A stretch of DNA of 64,000 nt, from positions 558,001 through 622,000 of the forward strand of contig NZ_JAUOPH010000002.1 of assembly GCF_030546935.1 (NCBI RefSeq). The letters are read 5' to 3'. The DNA is from Marinobacter sp. 2_MG-2023 (GTDB taxonomy: Bacteria > Pseudomonadota > Gammaproteobacteria > Pseudomonadales > Oleiphilaceae). Position 1 is the stretch's first letter. Each line of letters begins with the position of its first letter. The notes under the pieces were generated by a model. That model had not been told where the DNA came from. It ran no database searches and worked only from the letters and a program-made list of their open reading frames with translations. Made by a program: the position numbers and the translations under genes. Of the stretch, positions 1 to 9,010 are shown piece by piece.

Positions 1-703
1 AGGGTGTCCATACAGGGCCAGGCGCCACGCCGTTCACTCTTACACCGTGATTGATGGCTTCCGCTGCAAGGGACAGTGTGAAGTTGACAATCGCTGCTTT
101 GGTGGCCGCATAGGGAGCAAGATTGTTGCTCGGCTTGAATGCCTGAATTGACGTTGTATTAATAATGCATCCACCCGGCGGGAGCTTCCGGAGCGCCGCC
201 CGGCATAGATAGATCATGCCTTCAATATTGGTGCTGATGGTATGGCGGAGTTCGGAGTCAGGTACTTCCTCCAGGCTGCTGTACGTTTGCTGGAACCCGG
301 CGTTGTTGATCAGAATATCGAGTTGGCCGAAATCACGGAGCACTCGTTCTACCAGTTCGTCACATTCCGAACTCCGGGTCTGATCCATTTTTACTGCCAG
401 TACTTTCCTGCCCGCCTTACGAATCAGCTCGGCGGTTTCTTCGGCATCAGCCTCTTCTTCAAGGTAGCTAAACGCAACATCGGCGCCCTCTCTCGCGTAG
501 GCGAGCGCTACGGCGCGGCCGATGCCACTATCTGCACCTGTAATAAGTGCGACACGCCCCTTAAGTTTATCGCTACCCTGATAGGTGGTTTCGCCATGAT
601 CGGCGCGGGGGCGCATTTGCCCTTCGCGACCGGGAATGCTTTGTTGCTGTTCCGGAAAATCCGGGGTCGGGTATCTGTATCGCGGATCCTGTAACTGGCT
701 CAT
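1..703 (-). CDS. SDR family oxidoreductase (3' end cut by window edge)
   Basis: This is a classical NAD(P)-dependent short-chain dehydrogenase, read by direct translation of the minus strand because the gene runs off the window. The start is ATG at 703-701 with an AGGAGA ribosome site just upstream. About 30 polar residues come first, then the Rossmann glycine motif TGADSGIG (about residues 55-62), the NNAG motif, and the catalytic YxxxK in PYAATKAA. The last visible stretch is the post-catalytic VNGVAPGPVWTP typical of the family. The long N-terminal extension and overall pattern resemble YghA / general stress protein 39-type dehydrogenases; the substrate is unknown. It lies 121 bases downstream of the DJ-1/PfpI gene on the same strand, so the two may be co-transcribed as a stress-related pair (inference). 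Confidence 0.9.
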   Translation of the reverse strand, partial: MSQLQDPRYRYPTPDFPEQQQSIPGREGQMRPRADHGETTYQGSDKLKGRVALITGADSGIGRAVALAYAREGADVAFSYLEEEADAEETAELIRKAGRKVLAVKMDQTRSSECDELVERVLRDFGQLDILINNAGFQQTYSSLEEVPDSELRHTISTNIEGMIYLCRAALRKLPPGGCIINTTSIQAFKPSNNLAPYAATKAAIVNFTLSLAAEAINHGVRVNGVAPGPVWTP

Positions 704-824
704 CGTAGGTCTCCTATATAAATTGCTCCAGACAGCAAAAACTGTCTTGGGGCGATCGGACCTCTATAGTTTCCAAGTACCGGGTAATCACGCAGTTGCT
801 TGTGCCTGCAGCGAACGTCCAGCA

Positions 825-1367
825 CTAAACCGGCGACAACACCTCAATAATGCGCGCGCAAAATGCATCCAGATCATCGGGGCTGCGGCTGGTAATCAAA
901 CCATCATCGTCGGAAACTGCCTTATCTACCCAGGTACCTCCTGCATTACGTATATCGGTTTGCAAGCTGGGAAACGAAGTGAGCGTTTTACCTTTCAATA
1001 CACCTGCTTCTATAAGCAACCAGGGCGCGTGGCAGATAGCGGCCACCGGTTTTTGGCTGTTGAAAAAGTGCTTCACAAACGAAACGGCATCTTCATTCAT
1101 CCTCAAGGCATCTGGGTTGGCAACACCGCCTGGTAAAACGAGGGCGTCATAGTCATTTGCGGTTACCTCGTTAACAACCTTGTCTGATTCGAAACTGTGT
1201 GCTTCATCGAGATGGTGATAGGCAGTAATTTCACCCTTTTCCAGAGTAACAAGGTGAAGGTTTGCTCCTGCTCCCTGAAGATCTTTCCAGGGACGGGTAA
1301 GTTCGATTTGTTCGACACCGTCTGTGGCCAGAAATGCGATGGTTTTTTCGTTCAGTGGTGCGTTCAT
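825..1367 (-). CDS. DJ-1/PfpI family protein (type 1 glutamine amidotransferase-like)
   Basis: This 180-residue protein belongs to the DJ-1/PfpI superfamily, cytoplasmic proteins linked to proteolysis, deglycation or general stress (PfpI, YhbO). The nucleophile elbow is visible as AAICHAPW with Cys112 followed by His113, and an upstream acidic residue lies in DGVEQIE near residue 19, as expected for the family's Cys/His/acid site. The length is typical. The start ATG at 1367-1365 is preceded by AGGAG at good spacing. The SDR gene follows on the same strand. The family is clear; the reaction cannot be told from sequence. Confidence 0.93.
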   Translation of the reverse strand: MNAPLNEKTIAFLATDGVEQIELTRPWKDLQGAGANLHLVTLEKGEITAYHHLDEAHSFESDKVVNEVTANDYDALVLPGGVANPDALRMNEDAVSFVKHFFNSQKPVAAICHAPWLLIEAGVLKGKTLTSFPSLQTDIRNAGGTWVDKAVSDDDGLITSRSPDDLDAFCARIIEVLSPV

Positions 1368-1639
1368 AACAATTGCTCCTCTGACTTTGAAATACCAGGA
1401 TTCTGAATTCCCAATTGTATTGGATTTCGGATATCTGCCCTGGCCAGCCTATCCAAAAGCCGGCTACTATTCGAACTCTGGCGCGCTACCCTACAGAGTT
1501 TTCATACAGACAGCTGTAGTGCCCGGCGCGTGAAGAATCCGAAATTCATTGAATTCCAAGAAGATATAATTCTGTAATTGTCGGGAGAGGTTACCGGGTT
1601 TTAACCGGCTTGTTGCAAAGCGAAAGGACCATGGCTGTT

Positions 1640-3037
1640 TTACTTCCCGATGCAGAAGGAACCGAAAATCTTCCCCAAAAGCTCATCGGGCGTAATCTGA
1701 CCGGTGATTTCTCCCAAGGCATCCTGAGCAGCTCGCAGATCCTCAGCGAGCAACTCGCCAGCGCCATAGCCTTCCAGCTGCGCCTGACCCTGGACCAGAG
1801 CATCCAACGCCCGCTGCAAAGCATCCAGATGTCTGCGCCTGGCCAGAAAGCCGCCTTCCGTAGTACTGGCAAAGCCCATGCATTGTTTGAGGTGATCACG
1901 CAGTACTTCCAGGCCATCGGTGGATTTCGCCGCAAGACGAATTACCGGTGCGTGGTCTCCAGGTAACTCTGAGATACCCACGCTCTCTCCACTCAAATCC
2001 ACCTTGTTGCGGATCACCGTGACCGGAGCTGAAGCAGGTAACTGATCAATAAAATCCGGCCATATTTCGTGGGGAGTGGTTTTATCCGTAGTGGTGGCAT
2101 CCACCATGAGCAGAATGCGGTCGGCCTGGCGAATTTCGTCCCAGGCCCGGGCAATGCCGATCTGTTCCACTTCATCCGGGCTGTCTCGCAAACCTGCGGT
2201 ATCAATAATATGCAGTGGCATGCCATCGATATGGATATGTTCCCGCAAAACATCCCGTGTTGTACCTTCTATAGCCGTCACGATCGCCGCTTCTCTGCCT
2301 GCGAGGGCATTAAGCAGACTGGACTTGCCTGCATTGGGTCTGCCGGCTATCACCACTTTCATACCATCGCGCAGGATTGTTCCCTGCTCGGCTTCGCTCA
2401 TAATGCCCTGAAGCTGTTCCAACAAGGCTTGCAGGTCCAAAGCAACCTTACCGTCCGCCAGGAAGTCGATTTCCTCTTCCGGAAAGTCGATAGCTGCTTC
2501 CACATAGATACGCAGATGAGTTACCGACTCCACCAGAGTTTCAATACGCCGTGAAAACACACCTTGCATGGAGCGCACAGCGCAGCGAGCTGCCTGTTCT
2601 GAGCTGCTCTCGATCAGATCTGCAATGGCTTCAGCCTGGGCCAGATCCAGCTTGTCATTAAGAAAAGCCCGCTCAGAAAACTCTCCAGGGCGCGCCAGAC
2701 GTGCGCCAAGACTACGCACCTCGCGCAGCAACAAGTCCAGAATAACGGTGCCACCATGGCCCTGTAACTCGAAAACATCTTCACCGGTGAACGAGTTCGG
2801 GTTAGGGAAAAACAGGCCGATTCCTTCATCAATCAGTTCACGGTTTTGATCAAAAAAAGGCCCATAATGAGCGTATCTTGGTTTAGGTGTGTAGCCCAAC
2901 ATAGTGGCAGCGATAGTCTTTGCCTGCGGCCCGGACACGCGAACTATACCAACCCCGGCCTGACCAGGAGCTGTAGCTATGGCAACAATGGTGTCGCTGC
3001 CATAGGAAATATCCGGTGTTGTTGAGCTGACGTTCAT
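1640..3037 (-). CDS. mnmE: tRNA modification GTPase MnmE
   Basis: MnmE (TrmE) works with MnmG to add the 5-carboxymethylaminomethyl group to wobble uridine U34 of certain tRNAs. The 465-residue product has the N-terminal folate-binding domain starting at [20 protein letters not shown], a central G domain with P-loop GRPNAGKSS, the switch region EGTTRD, the DTAGLRDS motif and NKVD, and the invariant C-terminal CIGK. The length is normal (E. coli 454). It is the last gene of the rpmH-rnpA-yidD-yidC-mnmE block. In many gammaproteobacteria mnmG, rsmG and parAB follow; here a DJ-1/PfpI gene follows instead, so the partner genes lie elsewhere or outside the window. Confidence 0.98.
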   Translation of the reverse strand: MNVSSTTPDISYGSDTIVAIATAPGQAGVGIVRVSGPQAKTIAATMLGYTPKPRYAHYGPFFDQNRELIDEGIGLFFPNPNSFTGEDVFELQGHGGTVILDLLLREVRSLGARLARPGEFSERAFLNDKLDLAQAEAIADLIESSSEQAARCAVRSMQGVFSRRIETLVESVTHLRIYVEAAIDFPEEEIDFLADGKVALDLQALLEQLQGIMSEAEQGTILRDGMKVVIAGRPNAGKSSLLNALAGREAAIVTAIEGTTRDVLREHIHIDGMPLHIIDTAGLRDSPDEVEQIGIARAWDEIRQADRILLMVDATTTDKTTPHEIWPDFIDQLPASAPVTVIRNKVDLSGESVGISELPGDHAPVIRLAAKSTDGLEVLRDHLKQCMGFASTTEGGFLARRRHLDALQRALDALVQGQAQLEGYGAGELLAEDLRAAQDALGEITGQITPDELLGKIFGSFCIGK

Positions 3038-3078
3038 GATACCTGCCTCTTACACAAGAGTTTTACCCGTTCCTGAAA

Positions 3079-3108
3079 CAGTAAAGGCCCCTTACGGAGC
3101 CTTTACTG
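3079..3108 (-). terminator. hairpin between yidC and mnmE
   Basis: A perfect 10-base inverted repeat, CAGTAAAGGC at 3079-3088 and GCCTTTACTG at 3099-3108, with a 10-base loop, lies in the 92-base gap between the yidC stop and the mnmE start. Read on the minus strand it is followed by only a short T run (TTTCA). It could be a partial terminator or attenuator that lowers mnmE expression relative to yidC, or an RNA-stability element. Confidence 0.5.
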
Positions 3109-3129
3109 AGCGATCAATAAGCCAATTGA

Positions 3130-4857
3130 TCAGTGTTTCTTCTCGGCCATTTCTGCTTCGATCTTGCGAGTAATGTACCACTGCTGACTGATCGACAGAA
3201 TGTTGTTCACCAACCAGTAAAGTACCAGACCAGCCGGGAACCAGAGGAAGAAGACGGTAAAGACCACTGGCATCAGCTTCATGATCTTGGCCTGCATCGG
3301 GTCTGGCGGAGTCGGGTTCAGACTCATTTGCAACATCATGCTGGCACCCATAAGGATTGGCAGGATGAAGTAAGGGTCCATCACTGAAAGATCGTGAATC
3401 CAGAGCATGAATGGTGCATGGCGTAACTGCACACTTTCGAACAGCACCCAGTACAGGGAAATGAACACAGGCATCTGCACCAGAATCGGAAGACAGCCAC
3501 CCAGAGGATTGATTTTCTCCTTCTTGTACAGCGCCATCATTTCCTGGGACATGCGCTGGCGATCATCGCCATACAGTTCTTTCAGACGGGTGAGTTGCGG
3601 GGCAACTGCACGCATACGACCCATGGAACGATAGCTGGTGGCGGACAATTTGAAGAACACGCCTTTAACCAACACTGTCAGAAGGATAATCGCTACGCCC
3701 CAGTTGCCGACAATGCTGTGAAACCATTCCATGATGATAAACAGAGGAAGCGATATGAAGAACAGCCAACCGAAATCCACCGTACGATCGAGACTTGGTG
3801 CAACGGCCTCCAGACGATCGATAATTTTAGGGCCGACATAGGCACGGGCACCGATTTCTGTTGTTTCACCCGGCGCAACGGTTGTAGCGGGGTAAACAAA
3901 GCCCATTACATGCAAAGGACCGCGACGAGTCGTCTGAAACTGAGCCGGCTGATCTCTTTCCGGTACCCAGGCAGCAAGAAAATAATGTTGTAAGAACGCC
4001 ATCCAGCCGTTAGTGACGGTTTGATTGATACGGTTCTCTTCCAGATCGTCAAAATCATACTTTTCATAAGGATCTTCCGGAGAACTGGTTACCAGGCCAA
4101 GAAAAGCCTTGATTCCCATGCTTGGCCCAGATGTGGGATCAGGCGCCTGATCGCGAACAATCTTACCGGTAAAGTTAGCCTGCCAGTTCTCGCTGGAACC
4201 GTTGTCAATCAGATAACGAACATCAATTTCATAGCTGTCACGTTCGAACTTATAACGTTTAGTGATGCTAACGCCGTTGTCCATGGTGTGAACAAGATTA
4301 ACGGTTAGCTCATTTTCGCCTTCGGCAAGTTCATAGTTGGTCGCATCGGTATCGTAGACAGGCGCTTGACCATTTTTTGCACTGTCTGGGCCATTTTGGC
4401 CGATAAGGCCACTTTCCAACACGTAAAAGCGGTTTTCTGTGTTGTTCAAGAGAGTTAGTGACTCATCACCATTTAGTGTCTTGTCGTAGTCAAGCAAAGA
4501 GCTTTTGACAAGATTACCGCTTACACGATCGATAACGAGATCAAATACATCGGTTTTGATGGTGATGTACTGGTCGGTCACATTGGCTTTGTTGCTTGCC
4601 ATACTGGCAACCGATTGTTGACCCTCAGGAGTTGCGAACTCTTCATCTGCGCGATTCGTAGCCGTTGTTTGCTGGGCTGTCTCGCCTGGAAGCACCATGG
4701 AATCAGACCCAACAGAACTGTTATCTGTCTGTATACGCGATGATTCTGCCACCTGCTCAGTGGGCACTGGCTGGTGATAATCCTCATTCCATGCCAGCAC
4801 CATCAGATAACTGACAACTGCCAGGCCGGCGAATAATACGATGCGTTGAATATCCAT
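3130..4857 (-). CDS. yidC: membrane protein insertase YidC
   Basis: YidC inserts and folds inner-membrane proteins, alone or with SecYEG. The 575-residue protein has an N-terminal membrane anchor (RIVLFAGLAVVSYLMVLAW, residues 5-23), a low-complexity linker, the large periplasmic beta-sandwich domain, and a C-terminal five-helix core with the family stretch NPLGGCLPILVQMPVFISLY and a final membrane segment ending in a basic tail (EAEMAEKKH). The length fits Gram-negative YidC. It starts 4 bases after the yidD stop, so translation is probably coupled. Confidence 0.98.
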   Translation of the reverse strand: MDIQRIVLFAGLAVVSYLMVLAWNEDYHQPVPTEQVAESSRIQTDNSSVGSDSMVLPGETAQQTTATNRADEEFATPEGQQSVASMASNKANVTDQYITIKTDVFDLVIDRVSGNLVKSSLLDYDKTLNGDESLTLLNNTENRFYVLESGLIGQNGPDSAKNGQAPVYDTDATNYELAEGENELTVNLVHTMDNGVSITKRYKFERDSYEIDVRYLIDNGSSENWQANFTGKIVRDQAPDPTSGPSMGIKAFLGLVTSSPEDPYEKYDFDDLEENRINQTVTNGWMAFLQHYFLAAWVPERDQPAQFQTTRRGPLHVMGFVYPATTVAPGETTEIGARAYVGPKIIDRLEAVAPSLDRTVDFGWLFFISLPLFIIMEWFHSIVGNWGVAIILLTVLVKGVFFKLSATSYRSMGRMRAVAPQLTRLKELYGDDRQRMSQEMMALYKKEKINPLGGCLPILVQMPVFISLYWVLFESVQLRHAPFMLWIHDLSVMDPYFILPILMGASMMLQMSLNPTPPDPMQAKIMKLMPVVFTVFFLWFPAGLVLYWLVNNILSISQQWYITRKIEAEMAEKKH

Positions 4858-4861
4858 AGAG

Positions 4862-5155
4862 TTACTGTCTGGTCTGGGTTGTTATTGAGGAATGGTCAGC
4901 CTGCGAGCAGCACTTGATCACGTCTTCTGGCCCGGATTGTAAAGTTCCAGGAACCGGATCATATCCACCTTCGGCCCATGGATGGCATCTCAAAAGGCGT
5001 TTTACGGAAAGATATAAACCTTTTAGTGAACCGTGATGAGAAATAGCTTCTACAGCGTATTGCGAGCAAGTGGGGTAATGGCGGCAGTGGCTTGCCATCA
5101 AAGGGCTGACAGCGTACTGATAGAAACGGATAGGAAGAAGCAGCAAGTTACGCAT
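4862..5155 (-). CDS. yidD: membrane protein insertion efficiency factor YidD
   Basis: YidD is a small membrane-associated protein that helps YidC-dependent insertion. The 97-residue product has the amphipathic N-terminus [16 protein letters not shown], the conserved [15 protein letters not shown] segment and the [13 protein letters not shown] motif. The C-terminal 25 residues are polar and variable. Its ATG overlaps the rnpA stop by one base (TAATG), the usual arrangement in this operon. Confidence 0.96.
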   Translation of the reverse strand: MRNLLLLPIRFYQYAVSPLMASHCRHYPTCSQYAVEAISHHGSLKGLYLSVKRLLRCHPWAEGGYDPVPGTLQSGPEDVIKCCSQADHSSITTQTRQ

Positions 5156-5562
5156 TAATCCTTTCCCTCACCGGAGGATGAAGATCCTGCAGGCTGTGAT
5201 GTGGGGAGCTGATGATACTTTTTCGTTAACCGTTGCCAGAGACCGTTAAGGGATTTGCTAACTGTCTGGTTATCGAGAGACGCAAGCCCCTGACGACCAA
5301 GTACAATAATATCCATTCCGGGGAGTTCAGGCTGGTGACGAAAGGTTTCCCGCACCTGGCGTTTAATCCGGTTTCGCTGTACCGATAACTTCAGATTCTT
5401 TTTTGCAAAAACAAGACCGACCCTGGCATGTCCGAGGTTATTCGGAGTTGCCAGGATCAGAAAATTCCTATGCGGAACCTTCAACTGCACGTCGTTGAAG
5501 ACTTTGCCGTAATCGGCGGGTCGTAAAAGACGATGCGATTTCGGGAAATTCAAAGCCTTCAT
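5155..5562 (-). CDS. rnpA: ribonuclease P protein component
   Basis: RnpA is the basic protein subunit of RNase P, which trims the 5' leader of precursor tRNAs. The 135-residue product has the aromatic cleft region near the N-terminus ([17 protein letters not shown]), the central hydrophobic strand and the RNR signature [10 protein letters not shown] near residues 62-71. The serine- and glycine-rich tail is not conserved. It lies 15 bases after rpmH and overlaps yidD by one base, as in most bacteria. Confidence 0.97.
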   Translation of the reverse strand: MKALNFPKSHRLLRPADYGKVFNDVQLKVPHRNFLILATPNNLGHARVGLVFAKKNLKLSVQRNRIKRQVRETFRHQPELPGMDIIVLGRQGLASLDNQTVSKSLNGLWQRLTKKYHQLPTSQPAGSSSSGEGKD

Positions 5563-5577
5563 AAGGCGAGCGACAGG

Positions 5578-5712
5578 TTACGCAGACAGACGGGCACGGC
5601 CTTTGGCACGACGACGGGAAATTACCTTGCGGCCGTTGGCAGTTGCCATACGGGCACGGAAACCGTGAACGCGCTTACGCTTCAGGACGCTTGGTTGAAA
5701 CGTTCTTTTCAT
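5578..5712 (-). CDS. rpmH: 50S ribosomal protein L34
   Basis: I found this gene by direct translation; it is only 44 codons. The ATG is at 5712-5710 and the TAA at 5580-5578. The product begins [20 protein letters not shown] and ends [12 protein letters not shown], the near-invariant L34 sequence. It is the first gene of the minus-strand block and borders the probable origin region, the classic position of rpmH. Confidence 0.98.
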   Translation of the reverse strand: MKRTFQPSVLKRKRVHGFRARMATANGRKVISRRRAKGRARLSA

Positions 5713-6389
5713 GGTGACTATCTCACAATTCGTGTGTTGAACATTGAAGAGTTGGTTGAAAAATTAATAACCAAAACAGGAGCGGCATTCTATGCAAATT
5801 TTATCCTGGGTTCAATGTTTATTGGTACGCGCTTGTGCCGATGTGCGAGGGGCTCATCCAGAGGGTTCCAAAATGGCAGAGGAATATCCGCTGGTTCCAT
5901 GAATAACAGTAGTTATAGGCTTTTTTATAATTCTTTTAAAGATTCTATTATTACTGTTATTACGCAGCTCCATTTCTGTGGAAAAGCGTATTTATTAAAG
6001 AAAGATCAATACCTTGGATCATTGACAAAGCTGAGTAGAAGTGCGCTTGAGCCTTGTGCATAAGAGCATAACGGATTGTGGACAAGTAGCGCCTGCACGA
6101 ATTTCTCCAGTTATCCACCGGAACCTCCATGATTGTTCACAGAGTTGGCGGCCTGTTGTGCACAAAGGTGTGTGGGTAACTCCGTATTAAAGAATTTTCT
6201 GTACACAAGGTTGTGTGTAAACTCTTAACAAATTGATAACAAAGAATATATATTTCCACAGGCTGTTTATAGCGAGGTGTTTACTCTTTCACTGAGGGAG
6301 CCGGCAGGTTAGAATCCTTGGTCATCTTTCGGAATCGGACGACCCTTGTCCGGTTTCAGAAATCTATGCGTTTTCGGGAGCAGACGGTC
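5713..6389. other. probable oriC region between rpmH and dnaA
   Basis: A gene-free stretch of about 680 bases between divergent rpmH and dnaA, the usual origin position in Pseudomonas-type chromosomes. I see several near-matches to the DnaA box TTATNCACA, most with one mismatch: reverse strand at 5977-5985 (TGTGGAAAA), 6077-6085 (TGTGGACAA), 6171-6179 (TGTGGGTAA) and 6212-6220 (TGTGTGTAA); forward at 6111-6119 (TTATCCACC), 6133-6141 (TTGTTCACA), 6156-6164 (TTGTGCACA) and 6252-6260 (ATTTCCACA). AT-rich candidates for unwinding lie at about 5755-5800, 5900-5965 and 6220-6260. The promoters of rpmH and dnaA must also be here. No base-perfect DnaA box was seen. Confidence 0.8.
5902..5961. repeat. 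AT-rich inverted repeat in the origin region
   Basis: The arms AATAACAGTAGTTATAG (5902-5918) and CTATTATTACTGTTATT (5945-5961) are reverse complements at 15 of 17 positions, with the outer 10 bases perfect. They are separated by 26 bases that are almost all A and T. It sits between rpmH and the DnaA-box cluster. It might be a cruciform-forming or unwinding element of oriC, or a regulator site for rpmH. No known factor is assigned. Confidence 0.6.
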
Positions 6390-7856
6390 GTGCCTAACAG
6401 CATGTGGCATCAATGTCTTGAAGTACTCCGGGATGAGTTTCCCGCACAACAGTTCAATACCTGGCTCAGGCCCCTCCAGTCCGATCATCGAGAGGGGCAG
6501 CTGATGCTGTTTGCACCTAATCGTTTTGTTATGGACTGGGTGAATGAGAAGTATCTCCGGCGTATAGAGGAAGTGCTCAAAGAATTGAATAATGGTCAGG
6601 CCCCGAGAGTCGGTATGAAAGTCGGATCGGCTCCCCGGGAAAGCGAACCGGTTATGCGCTCGGAACTGGCTAAAAAAACCTCACCTGCCAAAGCACAGGA
6701 TGAGGCAGGTGGCAGGGTTACCGAGGAAGAAAAAGGTGTCGCGGCAACCTCAGGCGGCCAGCCCCAGGCACATCTTAATGAATACAGATCAAATGGCGGG
6801 CGTCGGCCTGTCCAGGTAGAGGGTGATATCAAACATCAGAGCTTTCTGAATGAAGGCTTTACGTTCGATACCTTTGTCGAGGGCAAGTCCAACCAATTGG
6901 CCCGGGCAGCATCGATGCAGGTCGCGGAAAACCCGGGCGGAGCCTACAACCCGTTGTTTTTATATGGAGGGGTTGGTCTGGGTAAAACCCACCTGATGCA
7001 TGCTATCGGGAATGATATTGTCCGTCGTAATCCCAACGCCAAGGTAGCTTATCTGCGTTCGGAGCGGTTTGTTGCTGATATGGTCAAGGCGCTGCAACTG
7101 AATGCGATCAATGAATTCAAACGCTACTATCGATCTGTCGATGCGTTGCTGATCGATGATATTCAGTTTTTCGCTCGTAAAGAGCGTTCGCAGGAAGAGT
7201 TTTTTCACACCTTCAATGCGTTGTTGGAAGGCGGGCAACAGGTGATTGTAACCTGTGACAGGTTCCCCAAAGAAATTGTGGATATGGAGGAGCGCCTTAA
7301 ATCGCGTTTTGGTTGGGGGCTGACCGTTATGGTAGAGCCGCCTGAGCTGGAAACACGCGTTGCGATCCTGATGAAAAAGGCAGACCAGGTTAACGTAAAA
7401 CTCAGTAGCGAGGCTGCATTTTTTATTGCCCAAAAGATTCGCTCGAACGTAAGGGAGCTAGAAGGTGCGCTTCGTTTGGTGATAGCGAATGCTCACTTCA
7501 CAGGGTCTGAAATTACGCCGCCGTTTATCCGGGAGAGTCTGAAGGATTTGCTTGCCTTGCACGAAAAGCAGGTGAGTATTGATAACATCCAGCGAACGGT
7601 AGCTGAGTACTATAAAATAAAGGTTGCGGATCTTCATTCGAAGAGACGGACCCGCGTAGTGACCAGGCCCCGACAAGTGGCCATGGCGCTTTCCAAAGAG
7701 CTGACCAATCACAGCTTGCCGGAAATCGGAGATGCGTTCGGTGGGCGCGACCACACAACGGTTTTGCACGCCTGCAAAAAGATTGTGGAATTGCAGGAAA
7801 CAGACCCGGGCATCCGCGAAGACTATCAGAACTTTATGAGATTGCTGACCACATGA
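6390..7856 (+). CDS. dnaA: chromosomal replication initiator DnaA
   Basis: DnaA binds oriC boxes and opens the origin. Domain I starts at [14 protein letters not shown], a variable linker follows (about residues 85-150), then the AAA+ domain with Walker A GGVGLGKT (193-200) and Walker [10 protein letters not shown] (from about 253), and domain IV with [15 protein letters not shown] near the C-terminus. The open frame extends upstream to 6318, but I choose GTG at 6390: GGGAG lies 9 bases before it and it yields [10 protein letters not shown], matching where DnaA proteins normally begin (488 residues). ATG codons at 6366 and 6402 are alternatives. Confidence 0.96.
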   Translation: MPNSMWHQCLEVLRDEFPAQQFNTWLRPLQSDHREGQLMLFAPNRFVMDWVNEKYLRRIEEVLKELNNGQAPRVGMKVGSAPRESEPVMRSELAKKTSPAKAQDEAGGRVTEEEKGVAATSGGQPQAHLNEYRSNGGRRPVQVEGDIKHQSFLNEGFTFDTFVEGKSNQLARAASMQVAENPGGAYNPLFLYGGVGLGKTHLMHAIGNDIVRRNPNAKVAYLRSERFVADMVKALQLNAINEFKRYYRSVDALLIDDIQFFARKERSQEEFFHTFNALLEGGQQVIVTCDRFPKEIVDMEERLKSRFGWGLTVMVEPPELETRVAILMKKADQVNVKLSSEAAFFIAQKIRSNVRELEGALRLVIANAHFTGSEITPPFIRESLKDLLALHEKQVSIDNIQRTVAEYYKIKVADLHSKRRTRVVTRPRQVAMALSKELTNHSLPEIGDAFGGRDHTTVLHACKKIVELQETDPGIREDYQNFMRLLTT

Positions 7857-7896
7857 AGACCACATTCATCCTTCCAACAACAGAAAGCTGAGTGAC

Positions 7897-9000
7897 ATGA
7901 AACTGACGATCAGCCGTGAATCCCTGCTCACACCGTTGCAAAGCATTGCCGGTGTCGTTGAAAAAAAGCAGACCATGCCGGTGCTGTCCAATGTGCTGCT
8001 GGTAGCCGAAGACAATTCACTGATCCTGACCGGGACGAACATGGAAGTGGAGCTGGTGGGGCGGGTTACACCCGTTCATGTTGACCAGCCCGGGCGAATT
8101 ACTGTCCCGGCCCGTAAACTTTCAGACATTTGCCGGGCCCTGGGTGACGAAGCACCGATAGAACTGGTGCTTGAAGGTGATCGGCTGCATGTGCGGTGTG
8201 GCGCAAGCCATTTCACGCTTTCCACTCTACCTGCGGAGCATTTTCCGAACGTAGAAGATGAACCCGAAAGCTTCCGGCTTGAACTGCCCCAAAAAGAACT
8301 CAGGCGCATGTTCGATGCCACAGCCTTCGCCATGGCACAGCAGGATGTCCGTTATTATCTTAACGGGTTGCTGCTGGAGGTGGATAGTAGCCACATACGT
8401 ACAGTGGCAACCGATGGTCACCGCCTTGCAATGGCGCATGTTGAGCTGGACACGGGTTGTGCTGAACCCCGCCAGGTGATTGTTCCCCGTAAAGGCGTAC
8501 TGGAACTTTCACGGCTGCTTGATGATGTGGAAACACCGGTAACATTGGTAATCGGTGATAACCATCTGCGCGCAACCGTTGGTTCCTACACCTTCACGTC
8601 CAAGCTGATTGAAGGTAAGTTTCCGGACTACAACCGGGTCATTCCCCGGGGCGGCGACAAGATAGTTCTGGCGGACCGCGCCACTCTGAAGAATACGCTT
8701 CAGCGCGCCGGCATCCTCTCCCATGAAAACATCCGCGGTGTTCGCCTGAATCTCGCGACGAACGAACTCCAGGTGTTTGCCAACAACCCCGATCAGGAAC
8801 AGGCCGAAGATGCACTGTCGGTCGACTATCAGGGTGAATCCTTGCAGATCGGTTTTAACGTCGGCTATCTGGTGGATGTCATGAATGCGTTGGATGAAGA
8901 CCAGGTGAAGTTGACGCTTTCTAATCCGAATAGTAGCGCACTGATCGAATCCCAGAACGATAATCGCTGCCTGTATGTTGTTATGCCAATGAGGCTTTAG
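7897..9000 (+). CDS. dnaN: DNA polymerase III beta subunit (sliding clamp)
   Basis: The beta clamp dimerises around DNA and tethers DNA polymerase III and other partners. The 367-residue product begins MKLTISRESLLTPLQSIAGVVEKK and ends LYVVMPMRL, the invariant C-terminal motif, and it has the three-domain clamp pattern including PDYNRVIPR in the middle. It lies 40 bases after dnaA. The length equals that of Pseudomonas DnaN. A kinase gene, not recF, follows. Confidence 0.98.
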   Translation: MKLTISRESLLTPLQSIAGVVEKKQTMPVLSNVLLVAEDNSLILTGTNMEVELVGRVTPVHVDQPGRITVPARKLSDICRALGDEAPIELVLEGDRLHVRCGASHFTLSTLPAEHFPNVEDEPESFRLELPQKELRRMFDATAFAMAQQDVRYYLNGLLLEVDSSHIRTVATDGHRLAMAHVELDTGCAEPRQVIVPRKGVLELSRLLDDVETPVTLVIGDNHLRATVGSYTFTSKLIEGKFPDYNRVIPRGGDKIVLADRATLKNTLQRAGILSHENIRGVRLNLATNELQVFANNPDQEQAEDALSVDYQGESLQIGFNVGYLVDVMNALDEDQVKLTLSNPNSSALIESQNDNRCLYVVMPMRL

Positions 9001-9010
9001 GAGAAGATTG

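Noticed and set aside
1368..1639. The 272-base gap between mnmE and the DJ-1/PfpI gene as a possible small-RNA locus
   Set aside because: Only weak, short inverted repeats are visible and no T-tailed terminator; it is more simply the DJ-1/PfpI promoter region.
5533..6063. A 176-codon plus-strand frame through rpmH and the origin region
   Set aside because: Its first half is the antisense of L34 and its second half is AT-rich origin DNA; no ribosome site or family signal.
6318..6389. Upstream start of dnaA at 6318
   Set aside because: The added 24 residues are not DnaA-like and there is no ribosome site; GTG at 6390 has GGGAG and the normal N-terminus.
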